A DNA stretch of 25,520 nt from an uncultured Actinomycetes bacterium (lineage in GTDB: Bacteria; Actinomycetota; Actinomycetes; S36-B12; UBA5976), in assembly GCA_903951185.1 (NCBI GenBank), contig CAJBBC010000124.1:1-25520 (forward strand). Direction: 5' to 3'. The notes under the pieces are model-generated. The model was not told the DNA's origin. It worked only from the letters and a program-made list of their open reading frames with translations, and searched no databases. Within the stretch, counting starts at the first letter, position 1. Each line of letters begins with the position of its first letter. This document shows, piece by piece, positions 1 through 8,112 of this stretch. A program made the position numbers and the translations under genes.

Positions 1-565
1 GGCGATCAACTTTAGATTTTGTGTACATCCCAACAAGTGCCATAAAAAATGGAATCAACGGAATAGTTAGCCCAATTATTAGTGCACTTAACCAGTCTTG
101 GGTTAAAACTGTAATTCCAACGGTTAATGGAATTGCTGCAGCCAGAAACAGTTGAGGTAAGTATCGAGCGAAAAAAGTGTCTAACGCATTTAAACCTTGA
201 GTACTTAAAGTTGCTAAATCACCACTTTGCCGGCTAGAAACCCAAACTGGACCAAGTTCTAATGTCTTTCGGATAACAGCAATCCGTAATTCGTTCTTCG
301 CCCGATTACTGGCTTTAGTGGCAATAACATCTGAGAGCCAAGCGCTGGCAGATCTACCGATGACGACTGCAATAAGTAAATATAGAGTGCCTTGAACGTC
401 AGCGAGCTCCTTACCGCTGATAAACACAGCGGCAAGGAGCTCACCTAACATCAAGGCTTGAAGGATAATTAGCGCGGTATTCACTAACCCATTTACTGCT
501 GAAAAAGCTAGGAAGGAACGAGTAGCTTTTGCGTACTTCAGCAGCCGCGGATCTAGTGCGCGCAT
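1..565 (-). CDS. cydD: CydD, thiol/heme ABC exporter subunit (N-terminal part, cut by window edge)
   Basis: The reading frame is open from ATG at 565 to the left edge and gives about 188 residues with no stop. The protein starts MRALDPRLLKYAKATR and carries several hydrophobic segments of an ABC exporter membrane domain, ending near IPFFMALVGMYTKSKVDR, a stretch typical of CydD. The ATPase domain lies outside the window. CydDC exports cysteine and glutathione-type thiols and is needed to assemble cytochrome bd (family knowledge). It begins 17 bp after the cydB stop on the same strand, so it is the third gene of a cydABD(C) operon, with cydC expected further left. The identity rests on both the membrane-domain sequence and the context. 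Confidence 0.88.
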   Translation of the reverse strand, partial: MRALDPRLLKYAKATRSFLAFSAVNGLVNTALIILQALMLGELLAAVFISGKELADVQGTLYLLIAVVIGRSASAWLSDVIATKASNRAKNELRIAVIRKTLELGPVWVSSRQSGDLATLSTQGLNALDTFFARYLPQLFLAAAIPLTVGITVLTQDWLSALIIGLTIPLIPFFMALVGMYTKSKVDR

Positions 566-582
566 AATCTCCCTATATTTCG

Positions 583-1632
583 CTAAGCCTTAACTTCTTC
601 TAGTCCTAGTGTTCCAGACTCGGGTGATGGAATCTGATCCGCACTCAAACGCTTACGGAATATCCAATAAGTCCAGGATTGGTACACCAAGACTATTGGA
701 GTGAACACGACAGCAACAATGGTCATAACCTTCAACGTGTAATCAGTTGAAGACGCATTGTTAATGTCTAGACCAGGTAGTAGGCGGTCAATATTTGGCA
801 TGACATTTGGATAGAGCACACTAAATAATGACACTACTGCTAGCAACAAGGTGGCGGCGGAGAAGAAGAACGCCCAACCTTCACGTCGCACACGATTTGC
901 AGCTAGACCTGCTACCCACATCCCAGCAGCACCAAGGATCGGAATCCAAGTCCATGCTTTTTCAGAGTAGGCAAGCTGTGTCCAAACTAGGAATGTAACA
1001 GCAAGCACTGCAGCAACTAATCCAATTTTCCCAGCAATTTCATTGCTACGCGTTCTAATCGGACCATCTGTCTTTAGCGCCAAGAAGATTGCGCCGTGAG
1101 TTAGAAACAGAGTTAATGTTACTAATCCACCAAGCAATGCATAAGGATTCAATAAGTTAAAGAAGCCTCCGGCATACTCGACATTTCCTAGTTCAGATAC
1201 CTCAAGTGGCACACCGCGAACGATGTTTGCAAAAGCCACACCCCAAAGCAGAGCAGGTACGAATGAACTTATTGAGATAGCTAGATCCCAGCGTTCACGC
1301 CATACGGTATCGCCATGCTTACTGCGGTATTCAAATGCAACACCTCGAACAATCAGTGCAACGAGTATTAGCAGCAACGGAAGATAGAAACCACTAAATA
1401 GAGTTGCGTACCATTCTGGGAATGCAGCAAATGTTGCACCACCAGCAACAAGTAACCAAACTTCGTTGCCATCCCAAAGTGGGCCGAGGGTAGTGATAAT
1501 TGCTCGTCGTTCACCTTCGTTTTTAGCCACGACGCGGAGCAACATGCCAACACCGAAGTCGAAACCTTCAAGGATGAAATATCCAATCCAGAGCACTGCG
1601 ATGAGGCCAAACCATACGGTTGTTAATTCCAT
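583..1632 (-). CDS. cydB: Cytochrome bd quinol oxidase subunit II (CydB)
   Basis: This 349-residue integral membrane protein opens with MELTTVWFGLIAVLWIGYF and then ILEGFDFGVGMLL, the CydB N-terminal signature. The conserved WDGNEVWLLV block follows at about residues 53-62. CydB is the scaffold partner of CydA in the cytochrome bd oxidase, which takes electrons from quinol and reduces O2 to water without pumping protons. Its length is normal for actinobacterial CydB. The ATG lies 16 bp after cydA on the same strand, and cydD follows after 17 bp, so the three are almost certainly one transcript. Confidence 0.96.
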   Translation of the reverse strand: MELTTVWFGLIAVLWIGYFILEGFDFGVGMLLRVVAKNEGERRAIITTLGPLWDGNEVWLLVAGGATFAAFPEWYATLFSGFYLPLLLILVALIVRGVAFEYRSKHGDTVWRERWDLAISISSFVPALLWGVAFANIVRGVPLEVSELGNVEYAGGFFNLLNPYALLGGLVTLTLFLTHGAIFLALKTDGPIRTRSNEIAGKIGLVAAVLAVTFLVWTQLAYSEKAWTWIPILGAAGMWVAGLAANRVRREGWAFFFSAATLLLAVVSLFSVLYPNVMPNIDRLLPGLDINNASSTDYTLKVMTIVAVVFTPIVLVYQSWTYWIFRKRLSADQIPSPESGTLGLEEVKA

Positions 1633-1648
1633 GATTTATTCCTTACAT

Positions 1649-3049
1649 CTAGTAGGAGAAGGTCAGAACACGGTCGTTCTGAGAGTTAGCATCTTCTGGC
1701 ACATCAACTTTGTCTGGTGGGCCAACTTTGATTGCTTTTAGGAGCAGACCAACTTCGATAACAGCCAGGCCGGCATAAAGCGCAGTCAAGACAATTAAAG
1801 AAGTTAATACTTGAGCAGCACTAACACCAGGGGAGACGGCAGCTGAAGTTTGAAGTAGACCAAATACGATCCATGGCTGGCGAGCCATTTCAGTAAATAT
1901 CCAACCCATACTCATACCGATTAGTGGTAGTAGTGGCATCACAATCGCTAAGCGGGTAAACCACTTGCCTTTAGGTGTCGCGCCTTTACGAGTAACCCAA
2001 AGTGCATAAGCTGCAAATATTCCAGCAAGTGCGCCAAGGCCAATCATCAAGCGGAATGTCCAGTACGCAATTGGAATAACTGGCTTGTAGTCCCCAGGTC
2101 CATACACTTCTTCGTACTGAGCTTGTAGATCATTTATACCTTCGACAGTTCCATCTGCTGAACCAGTTGAAAGAAATGACAGCAACTTTGGAATACCAAC
2201 TGTGAAAATTGGTTCTGCACCATCTAGTGTGCCGACTGTGAAAATACTAAATTCCGCTGAGTCAGTTGTTTCGTAAAGTGCTTCAGCAGCAGCCATCTTC
2301 ATCGGTTGTTGTTGAACCATAATGCGAGATTGCATATCACCTGTAATGAAAACAAGAACGCTAGAAACAAGCACGGTAATCATGCCAAGTTTCATAGTTG
2401 GTCTAGCTACATCTACTGATTTACCTTTAACTAATAACCAAGCAGAAATTCCGGCAACAAATGCACCAGCAACTTGGAATGAAGATGTCACAGTGTGTAG
2501 GAATGCAGTAACAGCAGTATTCTGCGTAAGCACAGCCATAATACTTGTTAATTCAGCACGACCGGTTTCTGGATTAAATACATAACCTACTGGGTGCTGC
2601 ATAAATGAGTTTGCAGCCAGGATGAAGTAAGCAGAAAGTAGCGTACCTATTGCAGCTAGCCAAATCATGGCTAAGTGAGTTTTCCTTGGTAACCGATCCC
2701 AACCAAAAATCCATGCGCCAAGGAAAGTTGATTCCATGAAAAATGCGAGTAGGCCTTCGATTGCCAGCGGTGCGCCAAAAATATCACCAACAAAGCGCGA
2801 GTAAGTTGACCAGTTCATTCCGAACTGAAACTCCTGCACAATTCCAGTAACTACACCCATTGCAAAGTTAATTAGAAATAACTTTCCATAAAATTTAGTA
2901 GCTCTTAAGTACTTATCTTTATTTGTTCGGTACCACGCTGTTTGCAAGCCGGCAACCAAGAAACCAAGTCCGATCGTGATTGGCACGAAAAGAAAATGGT
3001 AAACAGTGGTAATGCCAAACTGCCATCTAGCGAGATCTAGGGCGTCCAT
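1649..3049 (-). CDS. cydA: Cytochrome bd quinol oxidase subunit I (CydA)
   Basis: This 466-residue membrane subunit holds the haems and the quinol site. Visible family residues are His18 (the conserved N-terminal haem ligand), Glu98 and Glu106 in the AIEGLLAFFMEST helix, His185 in AFLHTV, and the Q-loop block QPMKMAAAE at 248-256 with the conserved Lys251 and Glu256. ARQPW at 389-393 corresponds to the family GRQPW motif. The protein is shorter than the roughly 520-residue E. coli form because the Q-loop is of the short type, as usual in actinomycetes. The ATG is preceded by AAGGAG at good spacing. As the first gene of cydABD it marks high-affinity respiration at low O2. Confidence 0.97.
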   Translation of the reverse strand: MDALDLARWQFGITTVYHFLFVPITIGLGFLVAGLQTAWYRTNKDKYLRATKFYGKLFLINFAMGVVTGIVQEFQFGMNWSTYSRFVGDIFGAPLAIEGLLAFFMESTFLGAWIFGWDRLPRKTHLAMIWLAAIGTLLSAYFILAANSFMQHPVGYVFNPETGRAELTSIMAVLTQNTAVTAFLHTVTSSFQVAGAFVAGISAWLLVKGKSVDVARPTMKLGMITVLVSSVLVFITGDMQSRIMVQQQPMKMAAAEALYETTDSAEFSIFTVGTLDGAEPIFTVGIPKLLSFLSTGSADGTVEGINDLQAQYEEVYGPGDYKPVIPIAYWTFRLMIGLGALAGIFAAYALWVTRKGATPKGKWFTRLAIVMPLLPLIGMSMGWIFTEMARQPWIVFGLLQTSAAVSPGVSAAQVLTSLIVLTALYAGLAVIEVGLLLKAIKVGPPDKVDVPEDANSQNDRVLTFSY

Positions 3050-3213
3050 ATGATCTCCTTATTGTTAGTTGTCCCTAACTCCAAGGTAGAACTTTGAAAA
3101 CTCGATATCTAATTTTTGATGTGTCTACTCGATCACATTTAAATATGAAACAGTTTGTTGCAAAATTGTTCAAGCTAAAAATTTATTTAAGAAACAATTC
3201 GTTGCTTAATTAA
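3050..3213. promoter_or_regulatory. Upstream region of the cyd operon
   Basis: This 164-bp gap lies between the DUF4328 gene and cydA, both on the minus strand. It must hold the cydABD promoter unless the operon reads through from the upstream gene. Just above the ribosome binding site is a small dyad, GTTAG-N6-CTAAC (3064-3079). The far half is covered by a diverged tandem duplication (3147-3234). I saw no convincing Rex, FNR or CRP-type site. Confidence 0.4.
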
Positions 3214-3234
3214 TCAAGCTAAGAATTTAATTAT
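3147..3234. repeat. Diverged 44-bp tandem duplication
   Basis: Copy 1 (3147-3190) and copy 2 (3191-3234) both begin GAAACA and align without gaps over 44 bp, with 35 identical positions by hand count. Shared blocks include GTTGC, CAAGCTAA and AATTTA. Copy 2 covers the last codons and stop of the DUF4328 gene (3214 onward), while copy 1 is intergenic, upstream of cydA. The tail of the coding sequence therefore seems to have been duplicated into the cyd upstream region, or the reverse. Confidence 0.7.
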
Positions 3235-3792
3235 TTTCGTCCAGACCATGTATGACGCAGTTAACATACAAGCTGCAGCAATTTCGTAACTTGGTTGAAT
3301 GTGCGAGGCTTGACCAGTTATCACATTGAACGAAATCAAGTTATTTAACAGGATAAAACTCACCCAAGTCGCCCACCATGTGCCGGAAGTTTTGCCTATT
3401 GGGTCAACTTCCTTTAGCCGTGAGACTTTAGCTTTAACTAAATCTTCAGTTACCCGCTTTGGGAACCAAAACGAAACAATTGGAACAACCCAGCCCCAAA
3501 TAACCCAGCCACGCTTTAATCGGATGGCAGATGCGTTTTCCTTCACTTCGCGATCGAAAACTTCGAGCATAAATCGATAAGTAGCCAACCAAGACCAAAC
3601 CAGGGTGACGGTGATAAGTAAGGATAAGTTGTCGTAGATAGTTGTTATTTTTTCAGCAGATGTCCCAGCTGCAAGTTGAGTTTCATAGTCATTTGAACTT
3701 GGGATAGAAACTAATGCCATAATCCATTGAGCCGAAAGCAGCGCAGCTGCTGAGGAAAGTGCTTGTCTAGCTCGGATTGATAACTGATCCAT
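3214..3792 (-). CDS. DUF4328 membrane protein
   Basis: This 192-residue protein has about four hydrophobic segments. Its central stretch RGWVIWGWVVPIVSFWFPKR, followed by WWATWVSFILLNN, matches the pattern of DUF4328 membrane proteins, which are common in actinobacteria and of unknown function. The start at 3792 has no clear Shine-Dalgarno. It is divergent from the secreted nuclease gene across a 145-bp region holding a perfect palindrome, and lies 164 bp upstream of cydA on the same strand. No biochemical role can be given. Part of a diverged tandem repeat encodes its last residues. Confidence 0.75.
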   Translation of the reverse strand: MDQLSIRARQALSSAAALLSAQWIMALVSIPSSNDYETQLAAGTSAEKITTIYDNLSLLITVTLVWSWLATYRFMLEVFDREVKENASAIRLKRGWVIWGWVVPIVSFWFPKRVTEDLVKAKVSRLKEVDPIGKTSGTWWATWVSFILLNNLISFNVITGQASHIQPSYEIAAACMLTASYMVWTKIIKFLA

Positions 3793-3843
3793 TTATAACT
3801 CGTTTACTCGTTCACTGTTGACTGGTTAATAAGCATTAATGTC

Positions 3844-3879
3844 GCCATTCATTTAAAGCCATTCATTTAAATGAATGGC
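3844..3879. promoter_or_regulatory. Perfect 22-bp palindrome plus an adjacent half repeat (candidate operator)
   Basis: Bases 3858-3879 form a perfect inverted repeat with arms GCCATTCATTT and AAATGAATGGC and no spacer. Immediately before it, 3844-3857 repeats GCCATTCATTTAAA, so one and a half sites lie side by side. It sits between the divergent DUF4328 and nuclease genes. There is no T-run, so an operator is more likely than a terminator. Confidence 0.55.
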
Positions 3880-3925
3880 ATAAATACAGTCTCAACACTA
3901 GCAAAACCAAATTTGCCTTTATCGA

Positions 3926-3931
3926 TACATT
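3926..3931 (+). promoter_or_regulatory. Candidate -10 box of a leaderless start
   Basis: TACATT lies exactly six bases before the GTG start at 3938, and no Shine-Dalgarno is present. This places the expected transcription start on the start codon. No convincing -35 is seen. Confidence 0.35.
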
Positions 3932-3937
3932 AAATAG

Positions 3938-4762
3938 GTGAAGAAATACTCTGGAAGATCGATCGTGACGGTGCCTGTCTTTACTGTACTTGTCGCTGCT
4001 TACTTTCTTGGATCGAATGACTTAGATGAATCAGTTCCAACTGGAACAACAAGTTCACCAGAAATTTCTGTAGCCGCCATACCAACTAACATTGCAGCTC
4101 CTACACAAATTGCAGTTCCCACAGAAGTTTCGGCTCCGACAAAGTCACCCGCCCCATCCGGCAAAGTTTCTGACTCACCAGTTTTAACTCAACTAGCTAA
4201 TCTTGAAATCAAAGGTCGAGCACCAAAGACAGGGTACGATCGGGATTTATATGGAAGCGCATGGTCTGATGTAGATCGAAATGGTTGTGATACACGAAAT
4301 GACATTCTGCAAAGAGATCTAACGAATATAACTTTTCGATCAGGAACTGGTAATTGCGTCGTTGAGTCGGGCTCGTTCTATGACCCCTATACCGATAATG
4401 AATTCCAATTCATCAAGTCAGCTAGTGGGAGTTCAATTGAGATCGATCACGTTGTTTCTCTTTCGGATTCTTGGCAAAAAGGCGCGCAGCAGTGGAATTC
4501 GGGAACACGAAAAGATTTTGCAAACGACCCATTGAATTTAGTCGCAACCAGTATGAGTGCCAACCGGGCTAAGTCAGATTCGGATGCAGCATCGTGGTTA
4601 CCGGCAAATAAAAAAATTCGCTGCGCTTTTGTCGCTCGTCAAGTAGCAATTAAGTCCGCGTACCAACTTTGGGTAACTCAAAGCGAGTACGACGCAATTG
4701 AACGTATTTTGCTAACTTGCCCAAACCAGCCTGTTGCTACGAGTGGAACACTTAACCCTTAA
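3938..4762 (+). CDS. Secreted HNH nuclease (DUF1524 family)
   Basis: This 274-residue protein has a short basic N-terminus and a hydrophobic segment (about residues 9-25) that should act as a signal peptide or anchor. A Pro/Thr/Ser/Ala-rich linker spans about 30-80, and a C-terminal nuclease domain follows. That domain shows IDH (Asp170-His171), DPLNLVA (197-203), Asn209 and Lys212, then DAASWLP and RCAFVARQV, the order found in actinobacterial DUF1524/HNH secreted nucleases. Cys117/Cys140 and Cys229/Cys261 could form disulfides outside the cell. Translation starts at GTG with no Shine-Dalgarno. It converges with the TlpA-like gene and their stop codons overlap. Scavenging of external DNA is a plausible role, by inference. 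Confidence 0.85.
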   Translation: MKKYSGRSIVTVPVFTVLVAAYFLGSNDLDESVPTGTTSSPEISVAAIPTNIAAPTQIAVPTEVSAPTKSPAPSGKVSDSPVLTQLANLEIKGRAPKTGYDRDLYGSAWSDVDRNGCDTRNDILQRDLTNITFRSGTGNCVVESGSFYDPYTDNEFQFIKSASGSSIEIDHVVSLSDSWQKGAQQWNSGTRKDFANDPLNLVATSMSANRAKSDSDAASWLPANKKIRCAFVARQVAIKSAYQLWVTQSEYDAIERILLTCPNQPVATSGTLNP

Positions 4763-5316
4763 ATTCCAAGATGCTTTCGAATTAATTCCCGTAATTCATC
4801 AACAGATTTCACTGCACCAACATGTATGTAGGCCACCTGACCGTCGCTGGAAATGAAAACTGTGATTGGAATACTTAATCCAACTAGCGATTTACTTAAG
4901 CCAGTTGGATCTGACAATTGCGGATAGGTAATCCCAAAGTCTTCAATGAATTTAATAGCATCAGCCGGCGATACTTCTTCGCGATTGACTCCAATTAAAA
5001 CTAGGTCTTTAGGTAATGCATTATTTAGATCAACAAAATACGGAATTTCATCTCGACATGGTCCACACCAAGTACCCCAATAATTGAGCACAGCTGGACC
5101 AGAAATATCAGCTAGATCGACACTTGATTTTCCGTCTAAACATTCCAAAGTTAAATCACTTGTTGCATTATCAATTGTTTTGATTTTTTCACATGAAACT
5201 ACTTGTCCTGCTGGAATGTTAACTGCCGGAGTAATTGGATTACAGGCTGTGATTAGTGCAGAAATTAAAACTAAGCCAAGAAAATTTCTTAACTTGGATT
5301 TTTGAAAGTTAAGCAA
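4759..5316 (-). CDS. TlpA/ResA-like thioredoxin-fold lipoprotein
   Basis: The N-terminus has basic residues, a hydrophobic run and a lipobox ending ITAC (Cys25), so the protein is probably lipid-anchored outside the membrane. The thioredoxin domain carries WCGPC at 83-87 and a cis-Pro region near GLSIPITVFI. Proteins of this type reduce or exchange disulfides outside the cell, often in cytochrome c maturation, but no ccs genes are nearby, so the partner is open. The only usable start is TTG at 5316, which lies inside the end of the upstream SDR gene (8-bp overlap). Translational coupling is likely, as no good Shine-Dalgarno is present. The stop overlaps that of the convergent nuclease gene. 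Confidence 0.85.
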   Translation of the reverse strand: MLNFQKSKLRNFLGLVLISALITACNPITPAVNIPAGQVVSCEKIKTIDNATSDLTLECLDGKSSVDLADISGPAVLNYWGTWCGPCRDEIPYFVDLNNALPKDLVLIGVNREEVSPADAIKFIEDFGITYPQLSDPTGLSKSLVGLSIPITVFISSDGQVAYIHVGAVKSVDELRELIRKHLGI

Positions 5317-6082
5317 CTGGCTGCGCGCCTGTTATTTCTACCAGTGAGCCACACATAAATTCCGCTTCGTCTGAAGCCAGGAATGCCATCAACGCAGCAA
5401 CTTCATCAGGGCGGCCAATTCTGCCGAATGGAACCATTTTGTCGAAGTCAGCAAAAGTTAACCCTTTACGTTCAGCAGCTTTCTGAAGCATTGGGGTACC
5501 TATTTCACCTGGACAAACTGCATTAACTCGAATTTTCTGCGGGGCATAGTCTCGAGCTAAGTTTTCAGTGAAGGAGGCGACCGCAGCTTTACTTACGTTG
5601 TAAGCAATGTGTCCTGGTGCTGGATGTAAACCCCATTGGGATGCAGTATTTACAATTGCACCGCCGCCGGATTTGATCATGTGTGGAATAGTTGCTTGGC
5701 ATAAGTGAAACATTGAAGTCACATTTACTGCCAAAGTTAAATCCCAATCTTCTTGAGTTAGTTCCATCAAGGGGCCACGGCGATTAATTCCAGCGTTATT
5801 TATTAAGACATCAATTTTTCCAAAATCAGAAATAACATCAGCGACTAATTTTCGACAAGCTTCGCCTGATGAAATATCGGCTAGATATGTAGCGGCCGCT
5901 AGACCTTCGGCAATAATGCCAGCAGTAGTTTCTTTTGCTCCCTGTTCGTTACTGTCAGTGACAATAACCTGGCCACCTTCACGAGCAAAACGTTCAGCAA
6001 TTGCTGTGCCAATACCACCACCAGCGCCGGTAACTACAACAACTTTTCCAGCAAATCTAGGTAAGTATTCTTTTTGACTCAT
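5309..6082 (-). CDS. Short-chain dehydrogenase/reductase
   Basis: This 257-residue classical SDR has the nucleotide motif TGAGGGIG at 18-25, an acidic residue after the second strand (Asp43, suggesting NAD(H)), NNAG at 95-98, Asn120, Ser148 and the catalytic pair Tyr161-x3-Lys165. Its C-terminal part (VCPGEIGTPML) is typical of the fabG/sugar-alcohol dehydrogenase branch. The substrate cannot be read from the sequence. ATG at 6082 is preceded by GGAGTAAC. It overlaps the TlpA-like gene by 8 bp and follows an aldo/keto reductase after 26 bp, so the three probably form one transcript. The two adjacent oxidoreductases may act on related carbonyl or sugar compounds (inference). Confidence 0.9.
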   Translation of the reverse strand: MSQKEYLPRFAGKVVVVTGAGGGIGTAIAERFAREGGQVIVTDSNEQGAKETTAGIIAEGLAAATYLADISSGEACRKLVADVISDFGKIDVLINNAGINRRGPLMELTQEDWDLTLAVNVTSMFHLCQATIPHMIKSGGGAIVNTASQWGLHPAPGHIAYNVSKAAVASFTENLARDYAPQKIRVNAVCPGEIGTPMLQKAAERKGLTFADFDKMVPFGRIGRPDEVAALMAFLASDEAEFMCGSLVEITGAQPVA

Positions 6083-6108
6083 TGTTACTCCGATATTTTG
6101 ATTTGTGA

Positions 6109-7059
6109 TCAGTAACGTGGGGCTACTGATTTTGGCAGGTTTCCGAGGTCAGTTAAATCTTGCTGAGTTAAAACTACATTCACACTTGCACAATTGTCTT
6201 CTAGCCATTTTCGCCGTTTAGTTCCGGGAATTGGCACCACATTTGGGCCTTGAGCCATAACCCAAGCAAGCGATATTTGAGCCGCTGATACTCCATGTCG
6301 TGCAGCAATAACTTGAATGCCGTCAACGATTTGTTGATTTGCCGCTAATGCTTCTGGAGTGAAACGCGGATTGGCACTTCGAAAATCTGACTCGTCGATA
6401 GTGGAGCTATCGAGTTTCCCAGTTAAGAAACCGCGACCAAGTGGGGAGAAAGCTAAAAAGCCAATTCCGTTGGCATTGCAGTAATTAAGTACGCCGTTGT
6501 CAGAATTTTCTGAAGTCCAAATAGATAGTTCGCTTTGCACACTGGCAATGGGATGAACAGCCTGTGCACGCTTAAGCTCGTCAACGGTTACTTCCGACAA
6601 ACCAATATGTTTAACTTTTCCGGCGGCAACAAGTTGGGCCATTGCTTCAACTGTTTCTTCAATCGGTGTGCTTGGATCAACTCGGTGCAACTGATACAGA
6701 TCTATATAGTCAGTTTGTAAACGAGATAATGATGCGTCGCAAGACTTGCGGATATGTTCAGGGCTACCATCTTTTCCGTATCCCGTGGAGCTTTCTGGAA
6801 GTAAACCTACTTTTGTAGCTAAGACAACTTGATCTCGTAGCCCTTCAGCGCTGATACATTCACCCAGAAGTTCTTCGTTAGTAAATGGTCCGTAGACATC
6901 TGCGGTATCCAGCAGGGTCACACCTAATTCAATTGCACGGTGCAGGGTGGCTCGGGATTCTTGGCGATCTGCTGATTTAACGTCATAACCCCAAGACATT
7001 GGCATGCAGCCAAGTCCGACGGCACTAACTTGCAAGTTGCCAAGGAATTTCTTATTCAT
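6109..7059 (-). CDS. Aldo/keto reductase
   Basis: This 316-residue (alpha/beta)8 oxidoreductase shows the full AKR tetrad: Asp51 and Tyr56 in DTADVYG, Lys83 in ATKVG and His125 in YQLHRVD. The phosphate-binding end of the barrel shows VPIPGTKRRKWLEDN, and SPLGRGFLTGKL is also present. It resembles the NADPH-dependent AKR13/YghZ-IolS-like group that reduces aldehydes and ketones. The substrate is unknown. It begins with ATG preceded by a weak AGGGA. It is the first gene of a three-gene minus-strand run and is divergent from an EamA exporter, which may share its regulation through a 14-bp palindrome between them. Confidence 0.9.
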   Translation of the reverse strand: MNKKFLGNLQVSAVGLGCMPMSWGYDVKSADRQESRATLHRAIELGVTLLDTADVYGPFTNEELLGECISAEGLRDQVVLATKVGLLPESSTGYGKDGSPEHIRKSCDASLSRLQTDYIDLYQLHRVDPSTPIEETVEAMAQLVAAGKVKHIGLSEVTVDELKRAQAVHPIASVQSELSIWTSENSDNGVLNYCNANGIGFLAFSPLGRGFLTGKLDSSTIDESDFRSANPRFTPEALAANQQIVDGIQVIAARHGVSAAQISLAWVMAQGPNVVPIPGTKRRKWLEDNCASVNVVLTQQDLTDLGNLPKSVAPRY

Positions 7060-7125
7060 CTGTCCCTATCGGTATTTCGGAGCAATTTTGCAATTCAATC
7101 ACAGTTCTATAAACAACGTAAATAG

Positions 7126-7139
7126 GCCAATTAATTGGC
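7126..7139. promoter_or_regulatory. 14-bp perfect palindrome between divergent genes
   Basis: GCCAATTAATTGGC is perfectly self-complementary. It sits in the 120-bp region between the aldo/keto reductase (minus) and the EamA transporter (plus). It could be an operator serving both. Because it is AT-rich and short, chance cannot be excluded. Confidence 0.35.
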
Positions 7140-7167
7140 GATAACTATTGGTTTTGGATTAACTAGA

Positions 7168-7173
7168 TAGTCT
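7168..7173 (+). promoter_or_regulatory. Candidate -10 box of a leaderless start
   Basis: TAGTCT lies exactly six bases before the GTG start at 7180, and no Shine-Dalgarno is visible. The -35 is poor. Confidence 0.28.
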
Positions 7174-7179
7174 TGCAAT

Positions 7180-8112
7180 GTGAGCGAAAGTGTCAGCATT
7201 AGTCATCAAGCCGGTCGCGCAGTAACACTTTCACTTTTGGGTAATGGCCTAGCTGGTTTAGCCGGAACAGTAGCGGCTATTTATACAATTAGTTCTTCAC
7301 CTGCAGTTGTTGGTTTCTTGAGACTGTCGATCGGTGCGATTTCTCTCTTAGTTTTGGCCCCGCTAGTGGGGGGAAAAATTAAAAATTTACTCCGACTACT
7401 TAAACGTCCAGGTATTTGGGTTATGGCAGCAACTTCTGCTTCATACCAGGCATTCTTTTTTGCGTCTGTGGAAAGATCTGGAGTCGCTACCGCAGCACTG
7501 GTAACAGTTGGTTGTATACCACCTTCAGCAGGAATTGTTGGCTGGTTAATTTTGCGTGAGCGTCCAAATAAGATTTGGTTTTTAGCAACAACGGTAGGAG
7601 TTACTGGTTTAGTTATTCGCTCACTTAGCGAACTCGAAATTGGGGATTCAAAAGGTTTGTTATTTGCAATTGTGGCCGGAGTAGGTATCGGTGCTTATTT
7701 AAACGCTGCAAAAATTGAAATCCGAGCCGGTGGACATCCGATGCAACTACCTGGAATGGCTTACTTATTAGGGTCACTGGGCCTACTTGTAATTGTTCGC
7801 GCTGATTTGCTTGCCGTTAACTGGAATACAAAAGCAATCGGCGTTGCACTATTTCTTGGAGTAGTGACAATGGGACTTGCTAATGCACTTCAAATACTAG
7901 GTATGCGGGGGATTACCCCGGGAGTAGCTGCAACCATGATGCTTTCAGATCCAGTAGCAGCTGCGATTTTAGGAGTCGTTGTGCTGGGCGAAGTTTTAAC
8001 AACTCAAGGAGCAATTGGCCTTGCTTTAGTTATCATCGGATTGGCAATGCAGAGTTTTTCACCTGGTCAAGAGCTAGCCAATATGAGCACAAAAGGTCGG
8101 CACAGAACCTGA
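7180..8112 (+). CDS. EamA/DMT-family transporter
   Basis: This 310-residue protein has about ten hydrophobic segments arranged as two EamA repeats. Typical pieces are SSSPAVVGFLRLSIGA in the first repeat and MMLSDPVAAAILGVVVLGE, then GLALVIIGLA, in the second. Members export amino acids, nucleosides or other small metabolites across the cytoplasmic membrane, and the substrate cannot be told here. The start is GTG at 7180. The nearby ATG at 7178 is out of frame. No Shine-Dalgarno is present, and a -10-like TAGTCT lies six bases upstream, suggesting a leaderless message. It is divergent from an oxidoreductase group. Confidence 0.88.
   Translation: MSESVSISHQAGRAVTLSLLGNGLAGLAGTVAAIYTISSSPAVVGFLRLSIGAISLLVLAPLVGGKIKNLLRLLKRPGIWVMAATSASYQAFFFASVERSGVATAALVTVGCIPPSAGIVGWLILRERPNKIWFLATTVGVTGLVIRSLSELEIGDSKGLLFAIVAGVGIGAYLNAAKIEIRAGGHPMQLPGMAYLLGSLGLLVIVRADLLAVNWNTKAIGVALFLGVVTMGLANALQILGMRGITPGVAATMMLSDPVAAAILGVVVLGEVLTTQGAIGLALVIIGLAMQSFSPGQELANMSTKGRHRT

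Noticed and set aside
3118..3137. CRP/GlxR-like sequence TGTGT-N8-TCACA upstream of cydA
   Set aside because: The spacing is eight instead of six and the left half ends in T instead of A, so it does not meet the consensus.
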